In this document: positions 42,724 to 51,834 of the stretch, one piece after another | Layout of the letters: every line of letters starts with the position of its first letter | How positions within the stretch are numbered: position 1 is the first letter of the stretch | Source of the DNA: Metaclostridioides mangenotii | GTDB lineage: Bacteria; Bacillota; Clostridia; Peptostreptococcales; Peptostreptococcaceae | Length of the DNA: 64,000 nucleotides | Assembly (NCBI RefSeq): GCF_018917235.1 | Contig: NZ_JAHLOF010000001.1 | Span: 1 to 64,000 of the forward strand | Direction of reading: 5' to 3' | Translations under genes and position numbers: made by a program | Notes under the pieces: model-generated | Told to the model about the DNA's origin: nothing | Databases searched by the model: none | Seen by the model: only the letters and a program-made list of their open reading frames with translations

Positions 42724-42922
42724 ATAATCAATTCCTTTCAGATTTATTTATTGATTTTTTTATCTCTTTCACATAATATTATACCATATTTAACATAATA
42801 AGATGTAAAATGATATATTAATTAAGAATTATTTTTATTCTGTAAATTATTGTTAAAATAGCTTTTAAAAATATGCTTTTACTGTTATAATATCATATTG
42901 GAGCCAATGAGGAGGTGATACT

Positions 42923-43780
42923 ATGGAAAAGCGTAAATTGCCTATTTTAGTAGAGATGACAGGTTTAGTTTTGGGGTGCATTTCAATGAGTATTGGTATA
43001 AATGCATTTTTAAAACCCCATACAATAGCTCCTGGTGGTCTTAGTGGTCTTTCTTTATTATTAAACAAAATTACAGGTCTTCCTGTATCTGTTGTAATGA
43101 TGCTTATAGGAGTTCCACTAGTAATGCTTGCTTTTAGAATACTCGGTCTTAAGAATTCATTAAAAACATTATTTGGTACGGTATTATTTTCTGCAATAGT
43201 ACAATTAACAGATCCGCTTTCAAGAATGAATTTTACTGAAGATTTTCTTCTTTCAGCGATTTCTGGTGGATTGCTAGTTGGTATAGGCCTAGGGATTATG
43301 TTTAAATCTGATGCTTCTACTGGGGGTACTGACTTAATCGCTTTAATACTTAGCAAAAAGTTCCCAGGTATTAAAGTCACAAATTTTATGAGTTGTCTAG
43401 ATGGTATGATTGTTATAGCATCAGGTGTTGTAAATAGAAGCATTGAAACGGCATTGTATTCTGGTATGGCATTGCTTGTTATAGTAAAGGTAGCTGATAT
43501 CATAGTAGAAGGAGTCAATTCTTCCAGAGCATTTTATATTATATCAGAAGAGCCTGAAAAAGTTAGAAAAGCTATAACTGGAGTGTTAAACAGAGGTCTA
43601 ACTATACTGGATGGTAAAGGCGGATATACAAAGAACAGCAAAGAAATCTTATTTGTAGTTGTATCGAAAAAACAAGAGTTGTTCTTAAATAGATTAGTTA
43701 AAGATGTAGACCCTGAGGCCTTTGTGATAGTTTCTGATGTCAAGGAGGTCTATGGTAAAGGATTTAAAGTTTTAGGATAA
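42923..43780 (+). CDS. YitT-family membrane protein (DUF161/DUF2179)
   Basis: The 285-residue protein has five to six membrane helices (residues 10-170; GINAFLKPHTIAPGGLSGLSL is diagnostic) and a C-terminal soluble DUF2179 domain (about 200-285; ITGVLNRGLTILDGKGGY). YitT proteins are widespread in Firmicutes and have no firm function; transport has been suggested. It has GAGGAGG at good spacing and its own terminator. Confidence 0.9.
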   Translation: MEKRKLPILVEMTGLVLGCISMSIGINAFLKPHTIAPGGLSGLSLLLNKITGLPVSVVMMLIGVPLVMLAFRILGLKNSLKTLFGTVLFSAIVQLTDPLSRMNFTEDFLLSAISGGLLVGIGLGIMFKSDASTGGTDLIALILSKKFPGIKVTNFMSCLDGMIVIASGVVNRSIETALYSGMALLVIVKVADIIVEGVNSSRAFYIISEEPEKVRKAITGVLNRGLTILDGKGGYTKNSKEILFVVVSKKQELFLNRLVKDVDPEAFVIVSDVKEVYGKGFKVLG

Positions 43781-43791
43781 ATATAAATAGT

Positions 43792-43865
43792 AAATAGGTC
43801 TTACAACGAATTTAGATGTTTATTAAAAAAGATCAGTTAAATTCATTAAGACCTATTTTTATTTG
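43792..43865 (+). terminator. Terminator of the YitT gene
   Basis: AAATAGGTCTTA (43792-43803) pairs with TAAGACCTATTT (43847-43858), extended inside by GAATTTA with TAAATTC, and is followed by T. Confidence 0.75.
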
Positions 43866-43962
43866 AATATTTATTTAAATCAAACTTACTTTTGATAAAA
43901 AGTATATTATTTATCCTATATATTAAGGTAGAAAATTTTAAAAATTGTAATCGTGTCTAATG

Positions 43963-44547
43963 TTATTTTATTAGTTCATACCTATAACACAAAGTCTCAT
44001 TCTTTACATTGTAATTTGACTTCAAGTGCTTTTTAATCATATTTTGTTTTGAAAAATCTTTGCTTACAGTCTCAAAATATTTAAATCCTAATTTTATAAG
44101 TGGTTTTTTAGAGTTTACATTATCTTTATATGTCTCAGCAACAATTCTTTTTAAACTTAACTCGTAGAATCCATATTTTATCATAATATATGCAATTTCA
44201 GTTGCATAACCATACCCCCAATATGCAGGATTAATACAAATACCGATCTCGGCTTCTTCAGCATCTACTTCTATATTATTAAATCCCATATTGCCTATAA
44301 CTTTATTATCTTTTTTAGAAATAATAGCATAGTGACCAACTCTTCCTTTTTCATAATTATCTATAAAAAAAGATTTAATAAATTTTCTAGTCTTGCTTAC
44401 ACTAGTATGTCTGTCTATAGGTAGATATTTAACTACTATATCATGCTTATAGTAATCATACATGGCTTTTGCATCTTCCATTCTAACTTCACGTAGTATA
44501 CAATTTTTACTTTCTAAAGGCTTCATTTGAGAATATTTATGCATCAT
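43963..44547 (-). CDS. GNAT-family N-acetyltransferase, RimJ/RimL-like
   Basis: The 194-residue protein fits Acetyltransf_3 enzymes: NCILREVRMEDAKAMYDY at the start, VIGNMGFNNIEVDAEEAEIG, the acetyl-CoA region NPAYWGYGYATE, and RIVAETYKDNVNSKKPLIKLGF near the end. Targets of these enzymes include ribosomal proteins and small molecules; none can be assigned here. AAGGAGAGG precedes two adjacent ATG codons. It is a single gene. Confidence 0.85.
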   Translation of the reverse strand: MMHKYSQMKPLESKNCILREVRMEDAKAMYDYYKHDIVVKYLPIDRHTSVSKTRKFIKSFFIDNYEKGRVGHYAIISKKDNKVIGNMGFNNIEVDAEEAEIGICINPAYWGYGYATEIAYIMIKYGFYELSLKRIVAETYKDNVNSKKPLIKLGFKYFETVSKDFSKQNMIKKHLKSNYNVKNETLCYRYELIK

Positions 44548-44682
44548 TATATCCTCTCCTTATTTTAATAATGCTCTCTTTATTAGATTATAAAAATTTT
44601 GTATAAAATGTTCACTATATAAGAAAATTATTTTTATATGCTATATTATTTATAATGGATATGATGTAACTCATAGTTTTTA

Positions 44683-45843
44683 TTATTTATATATTTCGTA
44701 AAAATATAACATACTCTTATTATTATTCTTGTCATAGGCAGGATATACAAAGAAATTATTATTAATATCTAAAGATGGTATAAAACCTTTAATATTATCT
44801 ATCTCGAAAAATTTATATACATCTATATTACTTCCAGAAAATTTAATATTAAATAGCCTTATTTCGCTATCCGTTTCACTTCTGTTGTATATATTTATCA
44901 ATTTATCTCTACCTTGATTTAGATATATTTTGTACAATTTACTTGTTTCAATAATTTTTTCTGATTTATTATTTATATTTAACAAATATAGTTTATCTTT
45001 TCCATTCTTAGTATCAAGTATTATTAAATTGTTTTCATCTATTACATCAACATGAATTATCCATGAATTGTCCGAACTATCAGTTTCCCTTAAAACCTCA
45101 GCTTTATTTTTATCTTTGTCATATGATATTATCATATATTTAAATTTTTTACCTTTACTCTCACTACATAACATAAAAACTTTTGTAGCATCACTTGAAT
45201 ATATCAATGAATATATATCTTTATTATCATCGAGTTTTAGAATTACAGAACTTTTTCTAGATTCAATATCATATTCAATTACATTATTATTTTTATCCAT
45301 AGCAATAAATCCACTGCTGTCAGGTTTCCAATTTAATAACATTAGATTGGTACCAACAATAAATGTTTTATTATTTTTTAAATCATGAAGATAGTAATCT
45401 GCTAAGTCCTTCTTCTGATCTGTTACTCCATATATCAATATATTTTTAGATGGTGATAAAGAAGTGAAATAGTGTATAAGATTTTGATCAAGGTTAAATC
45501 TCGCAATATTTCTAATAGTATTTTTCTTATAATCAATTAATTTAATTCCACATTCATTGTTTGATTTATTTTTATATGTTGCTAGAGCACCGTAATCTAA
45601 CATTTTAACATCTGTGACGATTCCATTAAATGAACGAGAGTCTATAAGTCTTATATTACCTTCTTTGGAATGGAATATATTTTTCTCATAATTGTACTCC
45701 TCAAATTCATATTCAAAATTTTTTACATAGCCTTTTTCATATTTTATACCTATATAAATTAAAACTGAAAGTATAATTACAGATAAAAGCAACATTATAA
45801 ATTCAATACTAAATTTATTATTTTTAAAAAATGACTTATTCAT
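44683..45843 (-). CDS. Membrane-anchored beta-propeller (TolB/WD40-like) protein
   Basis: This 386-residue protein has one N-terminal membrane helix (about 15-33) and an extracytoplasmic part with repeated beta-propeller-like units (NWKPDSSGFIAMDKNNNVIE; IYSSDATKVFMLCSESKG; LYLLNINNKSEKI). It overlaps the sensor kinase gene by 8 bases and is the last gene of the two-component operon. A role as sensor partner or output of that system is inferred from context. Confidence 0.65.
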   Translation of the reverse strand: MNKSFFKNNKFSIEFIMLLLSVIILSVLIYIGIKYEKGYVKNFEYEFEEYNYEKNIFHSKEGNIRLIDSRSFNGIVTDVKMLDYGALATYKNKSNNECGIKLIDYKKNTIRNIARFNLDQNLIHYFTSLSPSKNILIYGVTDQKKDLADYYLHDLKNNKTFIVGTNLMLLNWKPDSSGFIAMDKNNNVIEYDIESRKSSVILKLDDNKDIYSLIYSSDATKVFMLCSESKGKKFKYMIISYDKDKNKAEVLRETDSSDNSWIIHVDVIDENNLIILDTKNGKDKLYLLNINNKSEKIIETSKLYKIYLNQGRDKLINIYNRSETDSEIRLFNIKFSGSNIDVYKFFEIDNIKGFIPSLDINNNFFVYPAYDKNNNKSMLYFYEIYK

Positions 45844-47308
45844 GTGAACTCTCCCATTCGATAGTTGGAATTTTAATTAACACTTCAGTTCCTATTCCAA
45901 CTTTGCTTATTATGAATATTTCACCATTATAATCTTCTACAATAGACTTTACTATCGCTAAACCTAGACCAGTACTTCCAAGCTCTCTACAATCTAATTT
46001 AGAAATTCTATAAAAAGGAGATAAAATTTTTTCTAATTCATTTTCTGCAATTCCTTCTCCACTATCTCTAACCACTATATTTGCAAATCCACTGTCTTTC
46101 CACACATTTATAAATATAATAGAATCAATTTTTCCGTATTTTATTGAATTATCTATTATATTTATTATCATCTCCTTAATTTTATCTTCATTAGCAATAA
46201 TATTTATATTTTCTTCAATATTAGGATCTAATCTAATATTGAACTTTCTTGCTTTGTGAACCATATCATCACACATATTTATAAGTATGTTAGATAAATC
46301 TATTTTTTTAAGATCATAATCAAAATCATCCTTAGAATTCTTTGAAATTTCAATAAGTTGTACAATCATTCTATTTAGTCTAGTAGCTTCAGAAATTATT
46401 CTATTTATACCTTTATTAAAAAACTTTATATCAGTAAATTGATTATCCTTTAATACCTCACTATATCCGATGATAGATGTCATAGGAGTTTTTAGCTCAT
46501 GAGTGACATTATCAAAGAATTTCTTTTGCTTTTCTGATAATTTTTTTATATTGTCTCTATCATTTTTTATGATATTTATCTGAAATTGAATTTTCTCTAC
46601 CATCGTTTTAAAGTCTTTACTTAGTTTGCCTAATTCATCATCCGAGTTAATATCTATATCGATATCAAAGTTTCCCATAGCTATTTCTCTAGTCTTTTTT
46701 GATAACTCTACTAATGGCTTAGTCAATTGATTAGATATAAAATATGCAATTATTATACTTAAAATAAATATAAATATAGAAAATACAACTACCTGTTGTA
46801 GAAAATCATTGCTTCTTCTATATAACTTAGAATAATCATTTTCAAATCTTATGATTCCTATTATTTTACTATTATTAATTATTGGATAAGATACATACAC
46901 TCTAGTATTAGATCTATGATGCTTTATTGTGTAAGATAACTTACCTTTTTGAGCTTTTTTCATACTTATATCGTCGTTGGGCTCATTTATTTTTTGATCG
47001 TATGGATACATAAGCTTACCTTTAGCACTATATATGAAAACCGTATTCTCTAAACGATAACTCAAATCTTTAGATATATTCATTGCTTCAACAGCAAATG
47101 ACGCATTATTGAGTTGAAGATCTTTTAATTTTATATATTGCTCAATATATATATTTATACTTTTAGCTGTTGCATTAACTTCATTTTTTATAATAAGTTC
47201 ATTGTTTTTTTGTAAAATTGCTTCGTTAAAAGTAACTATAGAAAATATTACGAAAAATATTATTCCTAAAAAAAATATCATTATGCGATTAGCAATCGAT
47301 GTTTTCAT
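45836..47308 (-). CDS. Membrane sensor histidine kinase
   Basis: This is a 490-residue protein. Helix 1 lies near residues 8-28, an outer sensor domain of about 140 residues follows, then helix 2 near 172-195 and a HAMP linker. The dimerisation domain has the phospho-acceptor His in FDNVTHELKTPMTSI near 270. The ATPase domain has N-box IINIIDNSIKYG, G1 DSGEGI and G2 GSTGLGLAI. It overlaps the response regulator by 4 bases. The signal is unknown; homologues often sense envelope stress. Confidence 0.93.
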   Translation of the reverse strand: MKTSIANRIMIFFLGIIFFVIFSIVTFNEAILQKNNELIIKNEVNATAKSINIYIEQYIKLKDLQLNNASFAVEAMNISKDLSYRLENTVFIYSAKGKLMYPYDQKINEPNDDISMKKAQKGKLSYTIKHHRSNTRVYVSYPIINNSKIIGIIRFENDYSKLYRRSNDFLQQVVVFSIFIFILSIIIAYFISNQLTKPLVELSKKTREIAMGNFDIDIDINSDDELGKLSKDFKTMVEKIQFQINIIKNDRDNIKKLSEKQKKFFDNVTHELKTPMTSIIGYSEVLKDNQFTDIKFFNKGINRIISEATRLNRMIVQLIEISKNSKDDFDYDLKKIDLSNILINMCDDMVHKARKFNIRLDPNIEENINIIANEDKIKEMIINIIDNSIKYGKIDSIIFINVWKDSGFANIVVRDSGEGIAENELEKILSPFYRISKLDCRELGSTGLGLAIVKSIVEDYNGEIFIISKVGIGTEVLIKIPTIEWESSHE

Positions 47309-48000
47309 ATGTTTACATCCTTATCACATAATTTATAACCTGTTCCGATAACAGTTTGGATTCTATCATAATCTCCCAATTTTTTTCTTAATCTTTGAAT
47401 ATGAATATCTACAGTTCTAGATTCACATTCAAAATCAATGCCCCATACTCCTTTCAACAGCTGAGATCTTGAAAGAACCCTATTCTTATTGTCAATAAAA
47501 TACATAATTAGCTCATACTCTTTATTAGTTAAATTTATTAACTCATCTTTATACTTTACGTATCTTTGATTTTTATCAATTAGGAGTCCGCTTTCTAACC
47601 TTACAATATCATGTTTTTTATCTAAAGTAGTCGATAATAACTCAATTCTTCTAAATATTGATTTAACCCTAGCAATAACCTCTCTGATGTTAAACGGTTT
47701 TGTTATATAATCGTCTGCACCTAATTCAAACCCTAATATTTTATCTACTGTATCCGATTTAGCTGTCAACATAATTATTGGGATTGAACTCTTTGTATTT
47801 ACTTCTTTACAAATGTCAAGTCCACTAATATCAGGCAACATTAAGTCTAGAATTATCAAATTGGGACTGTAGGAATCAATAATTTGAAAAGCTGCTTTAC
47901 CATTTGATGCTACTCTAACGTCATATCCTTCTTTGCTTAAAGAATAGTCTAACAAATCTGAAATGTTTTCTTCATCTTCTATTATTAATACTTTTTTCAA
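47305..48000 (-). CDS. OmpR/PhoB-family response regulator
   Basis: The 231-residue protein has a receiver domain with Asp8-Glu9, phospho-acceptor Asp52 in LDLMLPD, Thr in MLTAKSD and Lys in YITKPF. The C-terminal winged helix has ELIMYFIDNKNRVLSRSQLL and the recognition helix SRTVDIHIQRLRKKLG. It is the first gene of the RR-kinase-propeller operon. A tandem repeat next to a -10 element lies about 240 bases upstream and is a good candidate for its own binding site. Confidence 0.95.
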   Translation of the reverse strand: MKKVLIIEDEENISDLLDYSLSKEGYDVRVASNGKAAFQIIDSYSPNLIILDLMLPDISGLDICKEVNTKSSIPIIMLTAKSDTVDKILGFELGADDYITKPFNIREVIARVKSIFRRIELLSTTLDKKHDIVRLESGLLIDKNQRYVKYKDELINLTNKEYELIMYFIDNKNRVLSRSQLLKGVWGIDFECESRTVDIHIQRLRKKLGDYDRIQTVIGTGYKLCDKDVNI

Positions 48001-48230
48001 AATTCCTCCTCATTTCTATGTTCAATATTTTTCACTTTCAATCTAGTAAAATTTTATATCCTCTATTTTTTCTCAAAATGACTTTTACTTACTATTCCTA
48101 TAGTTATTTTCTCCGTAGTGTTATAATTAATTCTTCAATGTATTTATTATTTTTATTGTAAAATAATGAGAAAAAAGTTCAAGATTATACCTATACCTTT
48201 CCTTTATAATACCAAATCATTACTTACTAA

Positions 48231-48266
48231 AGTATAATTTATCGATGTAACATCAATGTAACATTA
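48231..48266 (-). promoter_or_regulatory. Tandem 11-bp box and -10 element of the two-component operon
   Basis: ATGTAACATCA (48245-48255) and ATGTAACATTA (48256-48266) lie head to tail, giving TGTTACA repeated every 11 bases on the minus strand. That is the normal arrangement of OmpR/PhoB-class sites. On the minus strand a TATACT (48236-48231) follows 8 bases later with no clear -35, as in promoters activated by such regulators. The remaining sequence of 48001-48483 shows no gene. Confidence 0.55.
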
Positions 48267-48483
48267 ATATAATACCTCTGTAATTTTTTTGTTACAAGGA
48301 ATATCAATGGTTTGCAAAATAAATATACATATTTTATGTTTTATTTTTTAAATCGATTTTTTTCTTTGTATATCAATATTTAAAAGTTATTAAATTATTA
48401 ATGTCAGTAATTTTTCAGTTAAATTTTGTTTTTTCATCCTGCAATGCTATAATATAAATAGCCCTAATAGGAGGTGACAGATT

Positions 48484-49599
48484 ATGGGAAGTGTATTTAT
48501 TCGTAAACGAAGTAAAAACTATATAGTATACTTAGAATACAAAGAATCAAATTCGGGTAAAAGAAAACAAAAAAATATGGGTTCCTTTGAAAAGAAAAAA
48601 GACGCTACCAAAAGAATGATTGAATTAAAAAGTAGCATATTAAACGATGAGCTTATTGTAAATGATATGATTATTAATGAGTTAATGTTGAAGTATTTGT
48701 CAGAAAGAAAACAAGACCTATCCCCTTCTTCATATAACTATTACATAAGGATTTTTGAGAAATACATTAATCCGTTGTTAGGAAATATAAAAATCAACAA
48801 ATTAAAACAGGAAGACATACTTGAATATATGGATAAACTAAGGAGTTCACTGAGTACGAATACATTAAATTTACATTTGAACATTTTAAAGCTATCTTTG
48901 GATTTTGCTGTTGATCACGGTTTATTAAATAAAAATGTTGCTAAATTTATAAGAATAAATAATAAGGAATCTAAAAATATAACTAAAAGAAGTTTCAATA
49001 AAAATGATATAAAGGAACTACTTGTAAGTTCAAAAGATAATTTATTAGAAATACCTTTATATTTAGCAAGTGGAGTTGGCCTTAAACTCTCCGAAATCCT
49101 AGGGCTTACTTGGAACAACGTTGACTTCAATAATAGTACTATTAAAATTGATAAAGTTTCAGTTAGAGAAAACGGCACTGTTGTTTTAAAAGAGCCAAGA
49201 TCAAGAAATATAGTTAGAACAATTAGTGTACCATTCGAAATCATGGATAAATTAGGAAAACTAAAAGAAGATGCAAATAAGAAAAATGTAAAAAATTCAT
49301 TAGGCATTAGACAAAAACTCCTCTTTTACGATGATAAAGCTAATCCTATTGCCGAAGACGTTATCAGTAGAAAATTAAAGAGTTTTATCAAAGAAAACAA
49401 ATTGACAGAAGTAACTTTTCAAGAATTAAGACATTTTCATGTATCTATATTAATAGAAGCCGGAATTTCTGGAAACGTTATTTCTACAAGAATCGGACAT
49501 TCTAGTGTTTCGACTACATTAAGTATGTATGCAGACCTTTTCGAAAATTATAATGATAATATTGAATTAAGAATATCTCAAAGTATATTTGCATATTAA
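48484..49599 (+). CDS. Integrase-like tyrosine recombinase with degenerate active site
   Basis: This 371-residue protein has the layout of phage-type integrases: an N-terminal AP2-like arm-binding domain (GSVFIRKRSKNYIVYLEYKE), a SAM-like core-binding domain (about 58-150) and a catalytic domain. The usual TGLRxGE is GVGLKLSEILGL, so the first catalytic Arg is Lys. The usual FHDLRH is FQELRHFH, so the His is Gln. The beta-hairpin Lys region reads EPRSRNIVRT, so that Lys appears to be Arg. The last His (IGHSSVSTT) and Tyr (SMYADL) remain. No excisionase, phage gene or attachment repeat is beside it. It may be an inactive, domesticated DNA-binding protein. Confidence 0.85.
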   Translation: MGSVFIRKRSKNYIVYLEYKESNSGKRKQKNMGSFEKKKDATKRMIELKSSILNDELIVNDMIINELMLKYLSERKQDLSPSSYNYYIRIFEKYINPLLGNIKINKLKQEDILEYMDKLRSSLSTNTLNLHLNILKLSLDFAVDHGLLNKNVAKFIRINNKESKNITKRSFNKNDIKELLVSSKDNLLEIPLYLASGVGLKLSEILGLTWNNVDFNNSTIKIDKVSVRENGTVVLKEPRSRNIVRTISVPFEIMDKLGKLKEDANKKNVKNSLGIRQKLLFYDDKANPIAEDVISRKLKSFIKENKLTEVTFQELRHFHVSILIEAGISGNVISTRIGHSSVSTTLSMYADLFENYNDNIELRISQSIFAY

Positions 49600-49625
49600 T
49601 TTTGACAGGATAATTATATAAATTA

Positions 49626-49656
49626 AAAAAACTAGCCATTAATTGGCTAGTTTTTC
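49626..49656. terminator. Bidirectional terminator
   Basis: AAAAACTAGCCA pairs with TGGCTAGTTTTT around a 5-base loop between the convergent integrase-like and B3/B4 genes. Confidence 0.9.
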
Positions 49657-49698
49657 GATTAAGTTTATTATTACTTTAAGTTAATAGATCGTTTTTTC

Positions 49699-50358
49699 TT
49701 AGTACACTATTTTCTTTTCTACTATAATTGCATTAGCATAATTTAACAATAATTCTTCTGCTTTGTCTATATATGAATTTAATTCACTATCACCATTAAA
49801 AGAAATTATATTCATAAGTATACTAACAGTATTATCATTAATCATAGCTTTTGTAGAATCTGATGTTGTGCTGCCAAACTTCCCTTCTTCATCCATGAAT
49901 ACAGGGAGATTTTCTATATTTACTGATCCTTTTCCTATTCCTTTATAACTTTCTCCTTCACCGCCAACAGTAAAAGTTATCGTTCCAACTATTTTATCTA
50001 AATCATATGTACCAACAGAGTAAGCGCTTTTTAATGATATCAAGTTATTTATATCTACTATATTGTTGATTTTATAAAGTCCATCACCTTTACAAACTCT
50101 CCTGTATAATGCTTCTGAAGAAAGTCTATACCTTGAAGGATCTTTTCCGATACTTTTATAAGCGAATCTAGAATCATTAATGTTTTGAATTGATGAAACA
50201 TCTTTAGTTTCATATTTTTCTTCAATTTTTTTACACTCAACATCAATTAATTCTAGTAGTTCATTATTAGATTCACTAACTTTTATTCTAGCCTCTATGC
50301 TACCGATACATGTATTAGGACATATATCTTTTAGCTTTGAATCAATTTTTAAATTCAT
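49699..50358 (-). CDS. B3/B4 tRNA-binding-domain protein
   Basis: The 219-residue protein matches free-standing B3/B4 domain proteins, related to the editing part of the phenylalanyl-tRNA synthetase beta chain (FAYKSIGKDPSRYRLSSEAL; NLISLKSAYSVGTYDLDKI; GSTTSDSTKAMI). Free forms are suspected to edit wrongly charged tRNA, but function is not proven. The gene lies alone, upstream of the integrase-like terminator and downstream of the aro operon on the same strand. Confidence 0.82.
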   Translation of the reverse strand: MNLKIDSKLKDICPNTCIGSIEARIKVSESNNELLELIDVECKKIEEKYETKDVSSIQNINDSRFAYKSIGKDPSRYRLSSEALYRRVCKGDGLYKINNIVDINNLISLKSAYSVGTYDLDKIVGTITFTVGGEGESYKGIGKGSVNIENLPVFMDEEGKFGSTTSDSTKAMINDNTVSILMNIISFNGDSELNSYIDKAEELLLNYANAIIVEKKIVY

Positions 50359-50475
50359 TTTTATACACTCCTTAATTATCTTTATTTTAATTATAAATCA
50401 AATTTCAAATAAATTCATATTTATTAAATATTTTTTATTATTATACTATAATATTATTATGTTAACAAAGCATTG

Positions 50476-50751
50476 TTATTCTTTACTATTGTTTTGCATT
50501 TGAAAAGATTTACTTATTTCCATAATATATTTAAAAAACTTATTTGCTTCATCCAAATAATCCTTATTAACAATGTTTTCTTCCACCTTCTGAATTACTA
50601 CTTTCTCTCTATCTTCATAATATACAGGTAAATTATTTTCCTTTTTGTATCTAGCAACTTTTGAAACTACCTCTAGTCTTTTTTCAAATAAACCAACTAA
50701 CTCTTTGTCGATTTTATCTATTTCTTTTCTATATACATTTAATTTGTCCAT
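50476..50751 (-). CDS. aroQ: Chorismate mutase, AroQ type
   Basis: The 91-residue helical protein begins MDKLNVYRKEIDKIDKELVG, and later LFEKRLEVVSKVARYKKENN and PVYYEDREKVVIQKV follow the AroQ active-site order (Arg, Lys and Glu residues). It turns chorismate into prephenate for Phe and Tyr. The ATG begins directly after the aroC stop codon, and GGGAGC lies inside the end of aroC. It is the last gene of the aro cluster. Confidence 0.9.
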   Translation of the reverse strand: MDKLNVYRKEIDKIDKELVGLFEKRLEVVSKVARYKKENNLPVYYEDREKVVIQKVEENIVNKDYLDEANKFFKYIMEISKSFQMQNNSKE

Positions 50752-51834
50752 TTATCTGCTCCCTTTAAATAAATCATATATTCCTATTGCAGCGACAGCT
50801 TCAATTACAGGCAATGCTCTTTGTACTATACAAGGATCATGTCTTCCTTCTATAGATATTTTTTCATTTGTATTATCTTTGAAATTAACTGTATTTTGAG
50901 TTTTGGCAATAGAAGGAGTCGGTTTAATTGCTACTTTAAATACTAATGGCATTCCATTTGTAATACCTCCCAAAATGCCGCCATTATTATTAGTTTTAGT
51001 TTTTATAACTTTTTTATTAATGTAAAATTCATCATTACATTCTGATCCAAGCATATCAGCTACTCCAAATCCAACACCAAATTCTACACCTTTAACTGCA
51101 GGAATTGAAAACATAAGATGAGATAACACAGATTCTACAGAATCAAAAAATGGATCACCTATTCCAGGTTTTATACCAATAGCGGCACATTCTACTATTC
51201 CACCGACAGAATCACTTGATATTCTTGCTTCAGTGATAACCTTTTGCATTTCTTCCTTTTTTGTTATATCAATTAGAGGTAGCTCTAAGTTCTTTAATTC
51301 GTCGAGCTCCTTTTTTGTTATATTCGTAAAGTCAAAACTAACATCTTCGACACTGTTTATTTTTTTTATATGAGATCCAATAAATATTCCTTTTCTTTTT
51401 AAGATTTGTTTACATATTGCACCACAAAAAACTAAAGGAGCTGTTAATCTCCCAGAAAAATGTCCCCCACCTCTATAATCATTAAATGAATTATATTTTA
51501 TATATCCTGTATAATCAGCATGTCCGGGTCTAGCTAAATCTTTAATTTTACTATAATCTTTTGACTTTTTATCTTCATTATTTATTATTGCACATAAAGG
51601 TGTTCCAGTAGTTTTACCTTCAAAATAGCCACTTACAATATCCGGCATATCTGATTCTTTTCTTATTGATGAAAGATGGCTTTTTCCAGGAGACCTTCTA
51701 GACATTTCTGTATATATTTCACTTAAATCCAGTTCTATACCTGGATCTAGACCATCAATATTAATTCCTATTGCATTTCCATGCGACTCTCCAAATATTG
51801 ATATTTTTATGTTATTTCCCCATGTTCCACTCAT
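50752..51834 (-). CDS. aroC: Chorismate synthase
   Basis: The 360-residue protein has the family's signatures: GESHGNAIGINIDGLDPG near residue 13, RPGHADYTGYIKYN near 100, YRGGGHFSGRLTAP near 118 and later EGRHDPCIVQRALPVIEA. It needs reduced FMN to convert EPSP to chorismate. The gene overlaps the end of aroA by 23 bases, indicating coupled translation. Confidence 0.96.
   Translation of the reverse strand: MSGTWGNNIKISIFGESHGNAIGINIDGLDPGIELDLSEIYTEMSRRSPGKSHLSSIRKESDMPDIVSGYFEGKTTGTPLCAIINNEDKKSKDYSKIKDLARPGHADYTGYIKYNSFNDYRGGGHFSGRLTAPLVFCGAICKQILKRKGIFIGSHIKKINSVEDVSFDFTNITKKELDELKNLELPLIDITKKEEMQKVITEARISSDSVGGIVECAAIGIKPGIGDPFFDSVESVLSHLMFSIPAVKGVEFGVGFGVADMLGSECNDEFYINKKVIKTKTNNNGGILGGITNGMPLVFKVAIKPTPSIAKTQNTVNFKDNTNEKISIEGRHDPCIVQRALPVIEAVAAIGIYDLFKGSR

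Noticed and set aside
42865..43518. A 217-codon minus-strand frame antisense to the YitT gene
   Set aside because: YitT has a strong ribosome site and clear family motifs; the antisense frame is Pro/Ile/Ser-rich shadow sequence.
48484..49599. A prophage or integrative element marked by the integrase-like gene
   Set aside because: Neighbouring genes are ordinary chromosomal ones, no excisionase or direct repeats were seen, and the active site appears degenerate.
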